A DNA stretch of 45,722 bases from an uncultured Bacteroidales bacterium (lineage in GTDB: Bacteria; Bacteroidota; Bacteroidia; Bacteroidales; Muribaculaceae): positions 1-45,722 of the forward strand of contig UQMZ01000029.1 in assembly GCA_900542185.1 (NCBI GenBank), written 5' to 3'. The notes under the pieces are model-generated. The model saw nothing but the letters and a program-made list of their open reading frames with translations. It did no database searches and had not been told where the DNA came from. The position numbers and the translations under genes were made by a program. Shown here piece after piece: positions 15,192 through 25,200 of the stretch (its first letter is position 1; the number at the start of each line of letters is the position of its first letter).

Positions 15192-16228
15192 TGTTTGGCC
15201 AGGTCCTGGGCTTTGCGGTATTCGTCGGGGGTGCCTATGTCGATCCAAAGGCCGGTGAGGGGATAGCGGATCACGGGCTGGTGGTCGGCCACGAGAGCCT
15301 GTATCAGATCGGTGGCGTTGAATACCTTGCCTTCGGGTATGTAACGCAACGCCTCGCGACGAATCAGGTAGATGCCGGCGTTGGCGTACATGTTGTATAC
15401 CGGTTTTTCTTCAACGCCAAGAATGTTCCGGCCGTCAATGTCAAATATGCCGTAAGGCACCGAAATGGTGTAAGGCACGGCCGCCGCCGACATCATGGCC
15501 CCGTTCTGCTTGAAATGCAGATAAAAATCCTCATAGTCAATGTCGGTCAGTAGGTCGGAATTCATCACCAGTATGGTGTCGTTGTGAAATTCCGGCACAA
15601 GCCTCAGCGCCCCGATGGTGCCGAAAAACTGCGTCTCGGCCACGCATTTCACTTTGGCGCCGGCTTCGGTCGGCACTGAGAAATGCTCCGTCAGCTGTTC
15701 CTTAAGATAATTGACCGTGACGGAGAAATCCTTCACGCCATATTTGGCCAGCGCGTCGATGTTGAGGTCTATGATTGGTTTGCTGCCGATTTTCAGCAAC
15801 GGCTTTGGGGTGGTCAGCGTCAGGGGACGCAGGCGTTCACCCTTGCCGCCGGCCATCAGCACGGCATCGACCGGCAACGCGGCTTTGGCGAGTGTCAGGT
15901 CGATTACATCATGGATGCGGTGCCCCGCATCAAGGACCGGCACCAACAGAATGCCCCGCTGACGCATCCGCTTCAGCTCGTATGCCTGCGACAACGAGCT
16001 GAGATACGAGAAATCGCGGTGCATGGCGTTCTCGACAGGGCTGTTTACTTCATGGCCGGCTATAAGGGCTCGGCGTACGTCGCCGTCGGTCAGAGTACCG
16101 ACCATAACGCCATCGTCGTCGACCGCGAACAGCGTCATGGAACGTGATTTAACCAAGTTCAGGCGCTTCAGTGCCTCGCGTATCGGTTCCGAGACGTTTA
16201 TCGTGTAATCCTCGATCTTCATGTTCAT
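15185..16228 (-). CDS. ptmE: CBS-domain nucleotidyltransferase (PtmE-like)
   Basis: 347 aa. Residues 1-120 hold two CBS motifs (LFAVDDDGVMVGTLTDGDVR; LLVPVLDAGHRIHDVIDL). From 122 on there is a sugar-phosphate nucleotidyltransferase with the signature LMAGGKGERLRPLTLTTPKP, the metal-site MNSDLLTDIDY, and the VEEKP motif. The same fusion in Campylobacter, PtmE, makes GDP-glucosamine for legionaminic acid synthesis. Its start overlaps the stop of the cytidylyltransferase gene (ATGA), so it is the last gene of the nonulosonic acid operon. By analogy it supplies or regulates an activated hexosamine; specificity (GTP or another nucleotide) cannot be read from the sequence. Confidence 0.8.
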   Translation of the reverse strand: MNMKIEDYTINVSEPIREALKRLNLVKSRSMTLFAVDDDGVMVGTLTDGDVRRALIAGHEVNSPVENAMHRDFSYLSSLSQAYELKRMRQRGILLVPVLDAGHRIHDVIDLTLAKAALPVDAVLMAGGKGERLRPLTLTTPKPLLKIGSKPIIDLNIDALAKYGVKDFSVTVNYLKEQLTEHFSVPTEAGAKVKCVAETQFFGTIGALRLVPEFHNDTILVMNSDLLTDIDYEDFYLHFKQNGAMMSAAAVPYTISVPYGIFDIDGRNILGVEEKPVYNMYANAGIYLIRREALRYIPEGKVFNATDLIQALVADHQPVIRYPLTGLWIDIGTPDEYRKAQDLAKHL

Positions 16229-16929
16229 TTCTCGTTATGGTCCAACATACCCTCCTTCAGCATCAGTTCCGCTATCTTCCAGTCCAGCATGGTGTCGAGG
16301 TCAAGCGAATGAATCTCGTCCATCACATATTTGCGGATATGCCTGAACTTGGACAGGGGAGACTTGCGGAGTGCCCTGGGGTCTATCACATATACCGCGC
16401 CGTTGTATTCCCAGGCCTCGGGGGCGTCCTGGCGGCGTACATACTGCCCGTTTCCTTTCGACAGCTTCAGAAAACCGTCGGCATCCTCCTCGAAGCAATT
16501 ATAATAAGGATTGGCTTTGGCGGCTGTGACGCTCACCACCATGTCGGTGTCCGGCCCGAACAATGCCATGGCGCCCCTGATGTCCTCAGGGCGGCGGAAC
16601 GGCGAAGTGGGCTGCAGCAACACGATGGCATCATAATGGATTCCCTGCTGCTCGTAATGGTCCAGGGCATGAAGCAGAACCTCGTAAGTGCCGCATGTGT
16701 CGGTGGCCAGACAGGCAGGCCGCACGAAAGGTACGTGAAGCCCGTAATCCTCTGCGGTGCGGATTATTTCCGGGTCGTCGGTGGTGACGCATATATCGGC
16801 GTCAGGCGCTATGGAGCGCGCCTGGTCTATGGCGTGGCATATCAGCGGCTTGCCGCCTAACGGACGGATGTTCTTGTGCGGAATGCCCTTGCTGCCGCCG
16901 CGTGCCGGTATGATTACGAGAGTCTTCAT
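16225..16929 (-). CDS. CMP-nonulosonate cytidylyltransferase (NeuA/LegF family)
   Basis: 234 aa, the single-domain length of the family. It activates a nine-carbon acidic sugar with CTP to give the CMP-sugar donor. The signature IIPARGGSKGIPHKNI binds the nucleotide. LLQPTSPFRRPEDI, the YNGAVYVID strand, and HSLDLDTMLDW with its metal-binding aspartates are all present. Four-base overlaps with genes on both sides show tight coupling. Whether the substrate is Neu5Ac, legionaminic or another nonulosonic acid cannot be decided from this gene; the neighbouring dehydratase and PtmE-like gene favour the legionaminic type. Confidence 0.88.
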   Translation of the reverse strand: MKTLVIIPARGGSKGIPHKNIRPLGGKPLICHAIDQARSIAPDADICVTTDDPEIIRTAEDYGLHVPFVRPACLATDTCGTYEVLLHALDHYEQQGIHYDAIVLLQPTSPFRRPEDIRGAMALFGPDTDMVVSVTAAKANPYYNCFEEDADGFLKLSKGNGQYVRRQDAPEAWEYNGAVYVIDPRALRKSPLSKFRHIRKYVMDEIHSLDLDTMLDWKIAELMLKEGMLDHNEK

Positions 16930-18044
16930 AGATAACGTGCTTTGATTTCAGCTATGACTCGCTGTGCGCTGTGGCCGTCGCCGAAATAAGGATCCGAGGG
17001 ATAATGAGTGCCGGGAATCAGTGTGAGGGCCTCGGCGATATCTTCCTTTGAGATGCCACGGGGCGTAATGACGTTGGCGCACAAGTGTCGTCCTTTCTGG
17101 CGGTTGCCTATGTTTATGGTCGCCACCCCGGCAAACGGAGTCTCAAGGATTCCGCTGGAGGTGTTGCCCACCAAGGCGTAAGCCTGGCGCATCATCGACA
17201 GGTACCGGCGGTGGCCCAACGAGTGGATGAAACGGAACATGGGATTGCCGTCACACACCTTGCGGTAGTAATCGTTCAGTTCCGCGCCGCCGGCGTCTGC
17301 GTTGGCTGCTGTGATCACCACCTCGGTGTCGGGCAGTTCGGCCATGGCTTCGATTGCGTTGCGGGCAATGGCCATGCTTGTTTCCATCGAAGCCTTGGTC
17401 TCGGGATGGATGGTGCAGAGAATCCAGCGGCGGTCAGGGTCAAGCCCTAAGTTTTCGGCCAGTTCGGCGCGCGACATCGGCTCGGTGCGCACGAAAGTCT
17501 CAAGCCCCGGTTCGCCTACATTCACCACGGGTTTGCGGCCCTCGGTAATGGTTCTGACACGTTGTGCCGACGGTTCGGTGCAGGGCAGGTGTAGGTCGGC
17601 CATCATGGTGACGGCGTCGCGTATCTGGTTGTCGATGGCGCCCTCCGTGATGTCGCCGCCGGAGATATGGGCTATCGGTATGTTGAGTATCAGGGCCACG
17701 CTGCATACTGCCAACAGCTCGTAGCGGTCGCCCAACACCAACAGCACGTCCGGGCGCAGTTCGGACAGCGCGTCGGCCAGGGATATGGCGCACATCCCCG
17801 TCGACTTGGCAATGCCGGTGTCGGTGGCTGTCGACAGCAGGAATTCAACCCTCCTGTCAATGTGATGGCCATCGGCTTCGATCTGGCGCACCGTCATACC
17901 CTGGTCGGGCGACAGGTGACCCCCTCCGGCTATCAGCTGCAGATCTATGTCCGGATCACGCTCCATGTCGGTGATGATCCACTGCAGCAGACCGTATTCC
18001 GAGCGCGCGCCGGTGAATATGCATACTTTCAGTTTGCGGGTCAT
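16926..18044 (-). CDS. Hydrolysing UDP-sugar 2-epimerase (NeuC/LegG family)
   Basis: 372 aa. The family epimerises C2 of a UDP-HexNAc and releases UDP. Visible are the opening KVCIFTGARSEYGLL, HISGGDITEGAIDNQIRDAV, the UDP-contacting VGEPGLET region, CTIHPETKA, and GNTSSGILETPFAGVATINIG, which binds the uracil-ribose side in such enzymes. In legionaminic acid synthesis LegG acts on UDP-diacetylbacillosamine to give 2,4-diacetamido-trideoxymannose; in sialic acid synthesis NeuC acts on UDP-GlcNAc. It overlaps the cytidylyltransferase by four bases and follows the NeuB-type gene by two. Confidence 0.85.
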   Translation of the reverse strand: MTRKLKVCIFTGARSEYGLLQWIITDMERDPDIDLQLIAGGGHLSPDQGMTVRQIEADGHHIDRRVEFLLSTATDTGIAKSTGMCAISLADALSELRPDVLLVLGDRYELLAVCSVALILNIPIAHISGGDITEGAIDNQIRDAVTMMADLHLPCTEPSAQRVRTITEGRKPVVNVGEPGLETFVRTEPMSRAELAENLGLDPDRRWILCTIHPETKASMETSMAIARNAIEAMAELPDTEVVITAANADAGGAELNDYYRKVCDGNPMFRFIHSLGHRRYLSMMRQAYALVGNTSSGILETPFAGVATINIGNRQKGRHLCANVITPRGISKEDIAEALTLIPGTHYPSDPYFGDGHSAQRVIAEIKARYL

Positions 18045-18046
18045 GG

Positions 18047-19060
18047 TCAGAGAGTTATGAGTTCGTCGGTGTTGAAATCGCGCGAAGCCTTCTGTCCGAT
18101 CACCTGATACCAGCGCATGGGCGATATTCCGGTGCCGGGCCGTTTTACGGTCACGTTTCGTACCGTGAAAGTCTCACCGGCGCGGATAGGCTTGCGCGCC
18201 ACTATGCTTTTGCGCGCCACATTCAGGTTCGACCTCTCGCTGGGCGTCACATGCTTTTCGGCCGAACCCACGGCCTTCTCCACTATGCTGATGGCCTCGG
18301 TCATGGCCTTGAATTCTCCGGGGTCGGCGGATGCGCGATGGTCGGGACCCGAGGCGTTCTTATCGTAAGTGAAATGCTTCTCAATTATTTTCGCGCCACG
18401 GGCCACTGCCGCTATCGGCACGGCTATGCCCTCGGTGTGGTCGCTGAATCCCACTCCACCACACTCCAATGTGGCCAACTGCTCCATGGCACTGAGGTTA
18501 ACGTCCTCGGCCGGTGTGGGATACTGCGTGTTGCAGTGCAGCAGATATATGGCCTCACGCTCCACGCCATTGTCGGTCAGTACTTTGACGGCCTGGCGCA
18601 CCTCGTCGATATCGCACATGCCGGTGGACATAATCACCGGACCACCATACAGCGCGATGCGTTCCAGCATCGGCAGGTTTGTGACCTCGCCCGACGGAAT
18701 TTTCCAGTAATCCATATTGAGACCTGCTAAGAAGTCGGCGCTCTCTATGTCGAAGGGGGAGGAAAGGAATCCTATACCCGCTTCGCGGCATTCTCGGGCC
18801 AGGATATTGAAATCCTCAGGTTTGAGTTCCAGGCGACGCAACATCTGGAGCTGACTCTCGTCGCCGCCGCAGTTGCGCTCCTGGTATTCGGCGCGGCTCG
18901 CATCCGCGCACACCAAATTCTCAGCCTTGAATGTCTGGAACTTGGCATAGTCGGCACCGGCCTCTTTGGCCAAGTGAACCATGGAGACGGCCCGTTGCAG
19001 GTCTCCTCCGTGATTGACGCCTATTTCGGCTATTATGACGGTGTGATTTGGTTTCAGCAT
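18047..19060 (-). CDS. Nonulosonic acid synthase (NeuB/LegI family)
   Basis: 337 aa. Condenses phosphoenolpyruvate with a six-carbon N-acetylated sugar to give a nine-carbon acid. The NeuB TIM barrel opens with IIAEIGVNHGGDLQRAV and has AGADYAKFQTFKAENLV, PSGEVTNLPML, STGMCDIDEV, LLHCNTQYPTP, GFSDHTEGI, and EKHFTYDKNASGPDHRAS, which carry the PEP and metal contacts. Residues about 280-337 form the SAF (antifreeze-like) domain (ARKPIRAGETFTVRNVTVKR). It overlaps the acyltransferase gene upstream by seven bases. The substrate follows from the rest of the pathway, legionaminic-type being my preference. Confidence 0.9.
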   Translation of the reverse strand: MLKPNHTVIIAEIGVNHGGDLQRAVSMVHLAKEAGADYAKFQTFKAENLVCADASRAEYQERNCGGDESQLQMLRRLELKPEDFNILARECREAGIGFLSSPFDIESADFLAGLNMDYWKIPSGEVTNLPMLERIALYGGPVIMSTGMCDIDEVRQAVKVLTDNGVEREAIYLLHCNTQYPTPAEDVNLSAMEQLATLECGGVGFSDHTEGIAVPIAAVARGAKIIEKHFTYDKNASGPDHRASADPGEFKAMTEAISIVEKAVGSAEKHVTPSERSNLNVARKSIVARKPIRAGETFTVRNVTVKRPGTGISPMRWYQVIGQKASRDFNTDELITL

Positions 19061-19668
19061 GGCACGTATCTTGCTGGATTTCCGGCATAAAGGCCGGGTT
19101 TGGTTATATTCCTGATTACGACTGCCCCCATGGCCACGGATGCCTCAGCGCAGATGGATACGCCGTTGCGAATCACGGCACCGGCCCCGATAAAGGCATT
19201 GTCGCCTACCGTGACCTCCCCGCACAGAATGGCTCCGGGAGCCACGAACACATTGTCGCCAAGCCTGCAGTCATGCTCCACGATGGCTCCGGTGTTGATG
19301 ACGCAGTGTCGTCCCACGGTGGCGCGGTTCACGATTGCTCCGTTCATTACGGCCGAGCCTTCGCCCACGTGCGAGTGACGTGACACTACAGCATGATCGG
19401 CAATGACAGTTACCGCGGGAAACGAAGCGAACCTGTCTATGACCTTGCGCCTGATGTCGAGATGGCATCCATGGTCTATACCCACGGTTATATGCACCGC
19501 CGCATTGGAATCTATGTCGCTTGACAGCAGTTGTTCGTCGGTGCCGAGATATGGCACGCCGGGAGTCTCGGCCGATTCCTCGGGGGCCACATAGCCTCCG
19601 AACATCGTGTCGCCGGCCGCCTCTATTACCGAGCGGGCGTGGCCGCCTCCTCCAACCAGTACGTACAT
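19054..19668 (-). CDS. NeuD/PglD-family sugar O/N-acyltransferase
   Basis: 204 aa. An N-terminal PglD-type Rossmann-like domain (MYVLVGGGGHARSVIEAAGD; YLGTDEQLL) is followed by a left-handed beta-helix of hexapeptide repeats (VSRHSHVGEGSAVMNGAIVN; INTGAIVEHDCRLGDNVFVA), with the catalytic-base histidine in the VEHDC turn. Members acetylate the 4-amino sugar in bacillosamine and legionaminic synthesis (LegH/PglD) or O-acetylate sialic acid (NeuD). Given the neighbouring 4,6-dehydratase I infer the LegH role. Six bases separate it from the dehydratase gene upstream. Confidence 0.82.
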   Translation of the reverse strand: MYVLVGGGGHARSVIEAAGDTMFGGYVAPEESAETPGVPYLGTDEQLLSSDIDSNAAVHITVGIDHGCHLDIRRKVIDRFASFPAVTVIADHAVVSRHSHVGEGSAVMNGAIVNRATVGRHCVINTGAIVEHDCRLGDNVFVAPGAILCGEVTVGDNAFIGAGAVIRNGVSICAEASVAMGAVVIRNITKPGLYAGNPARYVPC

Positions 19669-19674
19669 GGCAGT

Positions 19675-20877
19675 CTACATTTTATCGTCCAGATTCTTGC
19701 CCAATTCCTCGTGATGGAAATTGGGAAGATATGCGGCTAATACCTTGACAATGTCGGCTTTTGAATATGAGACTGTGGAGAAAAGGTTCTCCAGGTCGTC
19801 GATCAGGCCATCTACCGCCTGACGCGACCGGTTGTCGGTCTCGGTAATCACTCCCAATGACTTGAAGCGGGCCATGTCGGTGGTCTCGCCGCTGACGGTG
19901 AATTGCTCGCAATCCTTCTCGCCGGTGGTGTCGCTGTTGAAATACACCACAGGGTAAACAGGACCGGGCAGATTGGTAGCCGCGAATGCCTTGGCCTCGT
20001 CGTCGTTGGCGCATTCATGCTTTTCAAGACCAGATTTCTTAAGGAAAGCATCGCATATCTCGGAGAATGTCTTCAGCTTCTCCTTGCCGAGTTTCGGAAA
20101 GAACACCTCGCCGTTATTGCCAAGGATGCAGGCCAACATACATATCTGGCCACTTTCCTCCATTGATACGAAATATCGCTTCACGTCCTTGGGCGCCACC
20201 AGGGGCTGGTTCTTGGACATGCGGTCGAGGAAGCTGGCCGGCAGCGAGCCGTTGGAGAATGCCACGTTGGCGAATCGTGCCGTAGTGACCTTGAACTTCG
20301 GGCGGTATGCCATGATCAGGTCCTCCATCACGCGCTTGGACGCTCCCATTATGTTCACGGGATTGGCGGCCTTGTCGGTGGAGACGCAGAAGAAATGCCG
20401 GGGCGGATACTGTTCAAGCAAGTCCAGGAATCCACGCGCCTTGATTACGTTGTTTTCCAGCAACGCGCGAACGGAGAAGCGGTCCTTTTCGCTGCGCACA
20501 TGCTTGTGGGCCGAGAAATTGGCCACGATGTCGAAGCCGCCGTGCTCGCGGAATATCTCGGCCATGACCGGACTCGCGAAGTCCAGCGTGTAGGTCAGGA
20601 ATACGGGTGGCACCGTAATGCCGGAATCGGAGCGAAGGTCGCGGGTAAGCTCGGCAAGGCCGTTTTCGTTGAGGTCCACCACCACAAGTTCGGAGGGATG
20701 GAACTTCAGCACCTCCTTGATGAACGAGGAACCGATTGAGCCGGCACCGCCTACCACCAACACGGATTTACCTTTTATCTCATGCTCCAGTTCATCGTGC
20801 CGGGCGAGTATATCGGGGGCGAACAGCGACTGGTCGCGTTCTATGACATGTTCCTTTACGAATGCAGGTATGTTCAT
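19675..20877 (-). CDS. UDP-GlcNAc 4,6-dehydratase-like SDR (LegB-type)
   Basis: 400 aa. Extended short-chain dehydrogenase of the CapD/FlaA1/PglF class. NAD-binding GGAGSIGSSFIKEV is at residue 37-50. The ASAHKHVRSE-type segment (FSAHKHVRSEKD) follows, then STDKAANPVNIMGASKRVME, in which methionine takes the place of the usual catalytic tyrosine, as known for this class. The C-terminal 110 residues form an added region seen in larger members found beside NeuB genes. It would open the legionaminic pathway by making the 4-keto-6-deoxy sugar. The aminotransferase that should act next is not in the window. Its start overlaps the end of the GYF_2 gene by four bases. Confidence 0.8.
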   Translation of the reverse strand: MNIPAFVKEHVIERDQSLFAPDILARHDELEHEIKGKSVLVVGGAGSIGSSFIKEVLKFHPSELVVVDLNENGLAELTRDLRSDSGITVPPVFLTYTLDFASPVMAEIFREHGGFDIVANFSAHKHVRSEKDRFSVRALLENNVIKARGFLDLLEQYPPRHFFCVSTDKAANPVNIMGASKRVMEDLIMAYRPKFKVTTARFANVAFSNGSLPASFLDRMSKNQPLVAPKDVKRYFVSMEESGQICMLACILGNNGEVFFPKLGKEKLKTFSEICDAFLKKSGLEKHECANDDEAKAFAATNLPGPVYPVVYFNSDTTGEKDCEQFTVSGETTDMARFKSLGVITETDNRSRQAVDGLIDDLENLFSTVSYSKADIVKVLAAYLPNFHHEELGKNLDDKM

Positions 20878-21527
20878 GGTCTAAAGAAAGTTACTGCATA
20901 TAATATCAGTCCGGCACACAGGGTGATGCCGATCCACATCTTGCTTTTGCGCACATAGTCGGCCATGGTGGCGCGCAGATGCTCGCGTTCCCGGTCGGAG
21001 TACAGGTGGTTGGACGACTTCGATACGCTTCTGTTTGATTCTTCCCATGCCTTGCGGGCGTTGAAAGCGCAATATATGGCCATGATGCCGGTAGGGAAGA
21101 AGCATAAAACGGTGACAACGGTAGCGAAGAACAGCAGTCCTGACGGCGGGGGAACAGAGGGGTCATGGTCTGCCGGGTCGTGGTCAGCCTTTTCAGGGGC
21201 GGGCACGTCGCCTTTCCGGAAGTAATAACGGAAAGCCGGTGGTACGGCGTCATAGCTGTCGTCGCGCTGTCGGGTGGCATCCATGGTCTCGTTGTCTGCG
21301 GACGCCGATGTAGTAGGCAGCGAAGCCTTGGGCGAGGGATGGCGCAACTCCGCCAGACGCTGGCGGAAGAAGCGGCACACGTCGCCGTTCTCGTCGGCAC
21401 GCTCCCAGTCGGGCATCCCCTTGCACCATATATAGGTGTCGGGACGGATGCCCAGGTCCGCCAGTTCCTCAAGAGTCATCGGGCCGACCTGACGGTCGCC
21501 CAACATAGCATAATAAGCCGTAGCCAT
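20874..21527 (-). CDS. GYF_2-domain protein with dispanin-like membrane part (copy 1)
   Basis: 217 aa. The N-terminal GYF_2-type domain reads AYYAMLGDRQVGPMTLEELA and YIWCKGMPDWERADE, a fold that usually binds proline-rich peptides. A disordered stretch follows. The C-terminal part has two hydrophobic helices, LLFFATVVTVLCFFPTGIMA and WIGITLCAGLILYAVTFF, flanking a CD225/dispanin-like loop (YCAFNARKAWEESNRS). It is a diverged tandem paralogue of the next gene upstream. The location between secA and the sugar-acid operon, with a four-base overlap to the dehydratase, shows cotranscription, but a functional link to either is unproven. Confidence 0.75.
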   Translation of the reverse strand: MATAYYAMLGDRQVGPMTLEELADLGIRPDTYIWCKGMPDWERADENGDVCRFFRQRLAELRHPSPKASLPTTSASADNETMDATRQRDDSYDAVPPAFRYYFRKGDVPAPEKADHDPADHDPSVPPPSGLLFFATVVTVLCFFPTGIMAIYCAFNARKAWEESNRSVSKSSNHLYSDREREHLRATMADYVRKSKMWIGITLCAGLILYAVTFFRP

Positions 21528-21532
21528 CTATA

Positions 21533-22201
21533 TTACATTGCGTCCAGAGCCTCGATGACACCCATGAACCCGGCTACTCCGGTTCCAATAAGGCTGATGA
21601 GCACCAGTACGCCAAGACCTGCGAACACAAATGAGATAATGGTCATTACCTTGGCGTTGGAATTGGCGGCGTCGGCCTCCACGTTGTTGCCCATCTGGTA
21701 CAGGTTATTGGCCTTGCTGGCCTGGACTATGCCTATGATGCTGAATATGATGCCGATGCAGCTGAATATGCAGTTCAGCACCGTGGACACGATGGCCCAG
21801 GGCAGCCAGTTGGTGTGCGGGCGCACGTTGCCGCCCATGTTCTGCTGATACGGATTTCCGTATTGCTGCTGACCGTAGTACTGCTGCTGACCGTAATAAG
21901 GCTGCTGGCCGTAACCCTGCTGCGCCCCATAGTTGGGTTGCTGGCCGTATTGCGGTTGCTGCGGTCCATACTGTGCCTGCTGGGGCTGTTGCTGAGGTTG
22001 CTGCTCGGAGTTGGGAAATATTGAGTCCTGACCCTCGGCGAACAGAGCGGTTAGCTCGGGCATGGACGAGGCCTGAGCCCAGCCGTCCATGCCTTCGCGC
22101 CATACGTATGTGTCGGGGGTCATCCCCTGCATCCGCAGCACTTCGCGCGGATAGGGACCCTTCTGCTGTCCATCGACGATGATGAAATATTGTTCATTCA
22201 T
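21533..22201 (-). CDS. GYF_2-domain protein with Q/Y/G-rich linker and dispanin-like membrane part (copy 2)
   Basis: 222 aa. The GYF_2 domain opens with QYFIIVDGQQKGPYPREVLR and has YVWREGMDGWAQASSMPEL. Residues about 70-120 form a low-complexity linker of repeated (Y)GQQ(P/Y) units that looks prion-like. The C-terminus has two helices in dispanin/CD225 arrangement (LPWAIVSTVLNCIFSCIGII; IISFVFAGLGVLVLISLIG) with the conserved-looking loop IVQASKANNLYQMGN. Such proteins are common in Bacteroidales but no function is established. It starts 19 bases after secA ends and ends five bases before copy 1. Confidence 0.78.
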   Translation of the reverse strand: MNEQYFIIVDGQQKGPYPREVLRMQGMTPDTYVWREGMDGWAQASSMPELTALFAEGQDSIFPNSEQQPQQQPQQAQYGPQQPQYGQQPNYGAQQGYGQQPYYGQQQYYGQQQYGNPYQQNMGGNVRPHTNWLPWAIVSTVLNCIFSCIGIIFSIIGIVQASKANNLYQMGNNVEADAANSNAKVMTIISFVFAGLGVLVLISLIGTGVAGFMGVIEALDAM

Positions 22202-22220
22202 AGCTTAAGAAGTTATGGTG

Positions 22221-25200
22221 TCATTGGTTTTTGCCGCAGCAGTTCTTGTACTTCTTGCCCGAACCGCAGGGACAGGGATCGTTACGTCCCACCTTGGTCT
22301 GAGCCTTTGCGGGCTGGGGCTTCTTGGGTCCCGACGAGTATGTGGCGTTCTTGGCGGCCTCGCGCTGGGCGTTCTCGCCCTCGTATGTCTCGCGAGTGGT
22401 GCTGTAACCGGCGTATGGGTTATAGCTGCGGGCGCGCTGGGTCGCTACCTCGGCGGCACGTGCTGCCTCCTGAGCCTCGCGGGCCTTCTTGGCCTCCTCG
22501 TAGTCGGGAGCCGCAAGGCGTCCGCGCATCAGGGTGCCGACAACCTTGGCGTTCATGTCCCAGAGCATCTTCTTCCACAGCTCGAATGCCTCGATCTTGT
22601 AGATTACCAGCGGGTCTTTCTGCTCGTAGGCGGCGTTCTGTACGGAATGACGCAGTTCGTCCATTTCGCGCAGCTGCTCCTGCCATGCGTGGTCTATGCT
22701 GCTCAGCAGCACGGCCTTCTCCCATGCCTTGGTCAGAGGCTTGCACTCATTGTCGTAGCAGTTCTGCAGGTCTTCGTACACGTTGAACATCCTGCGGCCG
22801 TCGGTCACGGGTACTCCTACAGGACCGGAAGCGCCGTTCACCTCCACGAAGTCCTTGATGTAAGGCATCGCGGCGTGGGCAATCTGTTCCTTGCGGCGTG
22901 CCAGGAGTTCCATTGCCGAGTCTGACAGACGGTCGGTCATCTCCTCGGTGCTCATGCGGCTGAAGTCATACTCCGAGAAGGGTACCTCCATCGAAAGCGT
23001 CTTATATACCTCCTGGCTGAAGTCCTCGTAGCTGGAGTAAGAGCCGCCGGCGATGTCGCCTGCCAGCTCATATACGATGTTGGCGATATCCATGCCGATG
23101 CGTTCGCCGCGCAGGGCGTTCTGGCGCTTGCCGTACACACCGTTACGCTGGGCGTTCATCACGTCGTCGTATTCCACCAGACGCTTACGGATACCGAAGT
23201 TGTTGTTCTCCACTTTCTTCTGAGCGGTCTCGATGCTCTTGGTGACCATGCGGTCCTCGATCATTTCGCCCTCCTTGAAGCCGAGGCGGTCCAGCATCTT
23301 CACCACGCGCTCGGAGGCGAACAGACGCATCACGGTGTCCTCGAACGACACGAAGAACACCGAGCTTCCCGGGTCGCCCTGACGTCCGGCACGACCGCGC
23401 AGCTGACGGTCCACGCGACGCGACTCGTGGCGCTCCGTGCCGATGATGGCCAGACCTCCGGCCTCGCGTACCTCGGGGCTAAGCTTAATATCCGTACCAC
23501 GGCCGGCCATGTTGGTAGCGATGGTGACGGTGCCTTTCTGACCGGCCTGGGCCACGACGTTGGCCTCCTGCTGGTGCAGCTTGGCGTTAAGAACCTGGTG
23601 CGGAATGTGGCGCAGCTTAAGCATCTTGGACAGCAGTTCGGAAATCTCGACCGATGTGGTACCCACCAGCACCGGACGGCCCTGGCTCACCATGTCCTCT
23701 ACCTCCTGGATGATGGCCGCGTATTTCTCCTTCTTGGTTCGGTACACGCGGTCGTTCATGTCGTTGCGGATCACGGGACGGTTGGTCGGGATCTCGATTA
23801 CCTCCAGCTTATATATGTCGTAGAACTCGCCTGCTTCGGTCATGGCCGTACCGGTCATGCCCGCCAATTTGCGGTACATACGGAAATAGTTCTGCAGCGT
23901 GATGGTGGCGTATGTCTGCGTGGCGGCCTCCACCTTGACGCCCTCCTTGGCCTCGATGGCCTGGTGCAGTCCGTCGGAGTAGCGGCGACCCTCCATGATA
24001 CGGCCTGTCTGCTCGTCCACAATCTTGATCTTGTTGTCGTCTATCACGTATTCAACATCCTTGTCGAACAGGGTGTAGGCCTTCAGCAGTTGGTTGACGG
24101 TGTGCACGCGCTCCGACTTGATGGAGTAGTTCTGCAGCAGCGAGTCTTTCTTCTCCTGCTTCTGTTCGGGAGTCAGGTCCTCGTTCTCAACCTCGCTGAG
24201 CTGGGCGGCTATGTCGGGCAGGATGAAGAAGTCGGGGTCGGTGGTGGTGCCGGTCAGGATGTCGATACCCTTGTCGGTCAGCTCGATGCTGTGGTTCTTC
24301 TCGTCGATTACGAAATACAGCGGCTCGACTGCCTTGGGCATCTCGCGGTTGTTGTCGGCCATGTACTTGGCCTCCACCTTCAGCATCAGGTTCTTGATAC
24401 CGTCCTCGCTCAGATAGCGGATCAGCGGGCCGTGCTTGGGCAGCGCCTTGTAGACGCGGAACAGCGCCAGTCCGCCCTCCTCGGTATCGCCCTTGGAGAT
24501 CTTGTCCTTGGCCTCGAGAAGAAGCTGCTGTGCCAACTTGCGCTGTGCGTTCACGATTTTCTCCACGTTGGGCTTGAACTCGTTGAACATCTGGTCGTCG
24601 CCTTTGGGAATAGGACCGGATATGATCAGAGGCGTACGGGCATCGTCGATAAGCACGGAGTCAACCTCGTCGACTATGGCGTAGTAATGCTGCTCGCGCT
24701 GCACCAGGTCCTCCACGCGGGTGGCCATGTTGTCGCGCAGGTAGTCGAAACCGAACTCGTTGTTGGTTCCGAACGTGATGTCCGAGTTGTAGACGTCGCG
24801 GCGCTCCTGGCTGTTGGGCTCGGTCTTGTCGATGCAGCCCACGGTCAGGCCGTGGAACTGGTAGAGCGGGCCCATCCACTCGGAGTCACGCTTGGCCAGA
24901 TAGTCGTTGACCGTCACCACGTGCACTCCTTCGCCTGTGAGAGCGTTCAGGAACACGGGCAGCGTAGCCACCAGGGTCTTGCCCTCGCCGGTGGCCATCT
25001 CCGCGATGTTGTTCGACACCTTGTTGCCGTTCATCATGCCGTGGAGCACCATGCCGCCTATCAGCTGCACGTCGTAGTGCACCATGTCCCATTTCATCAG
25101 GTTGCCGCCGGCCACCCACTGGTTGCGGTATATGGCCTTGTCGCCCTCGATGGTGACGAAGTCCTTCCCCTGGGTCGCCAGTTTGCGGTCGGCATCGGTG

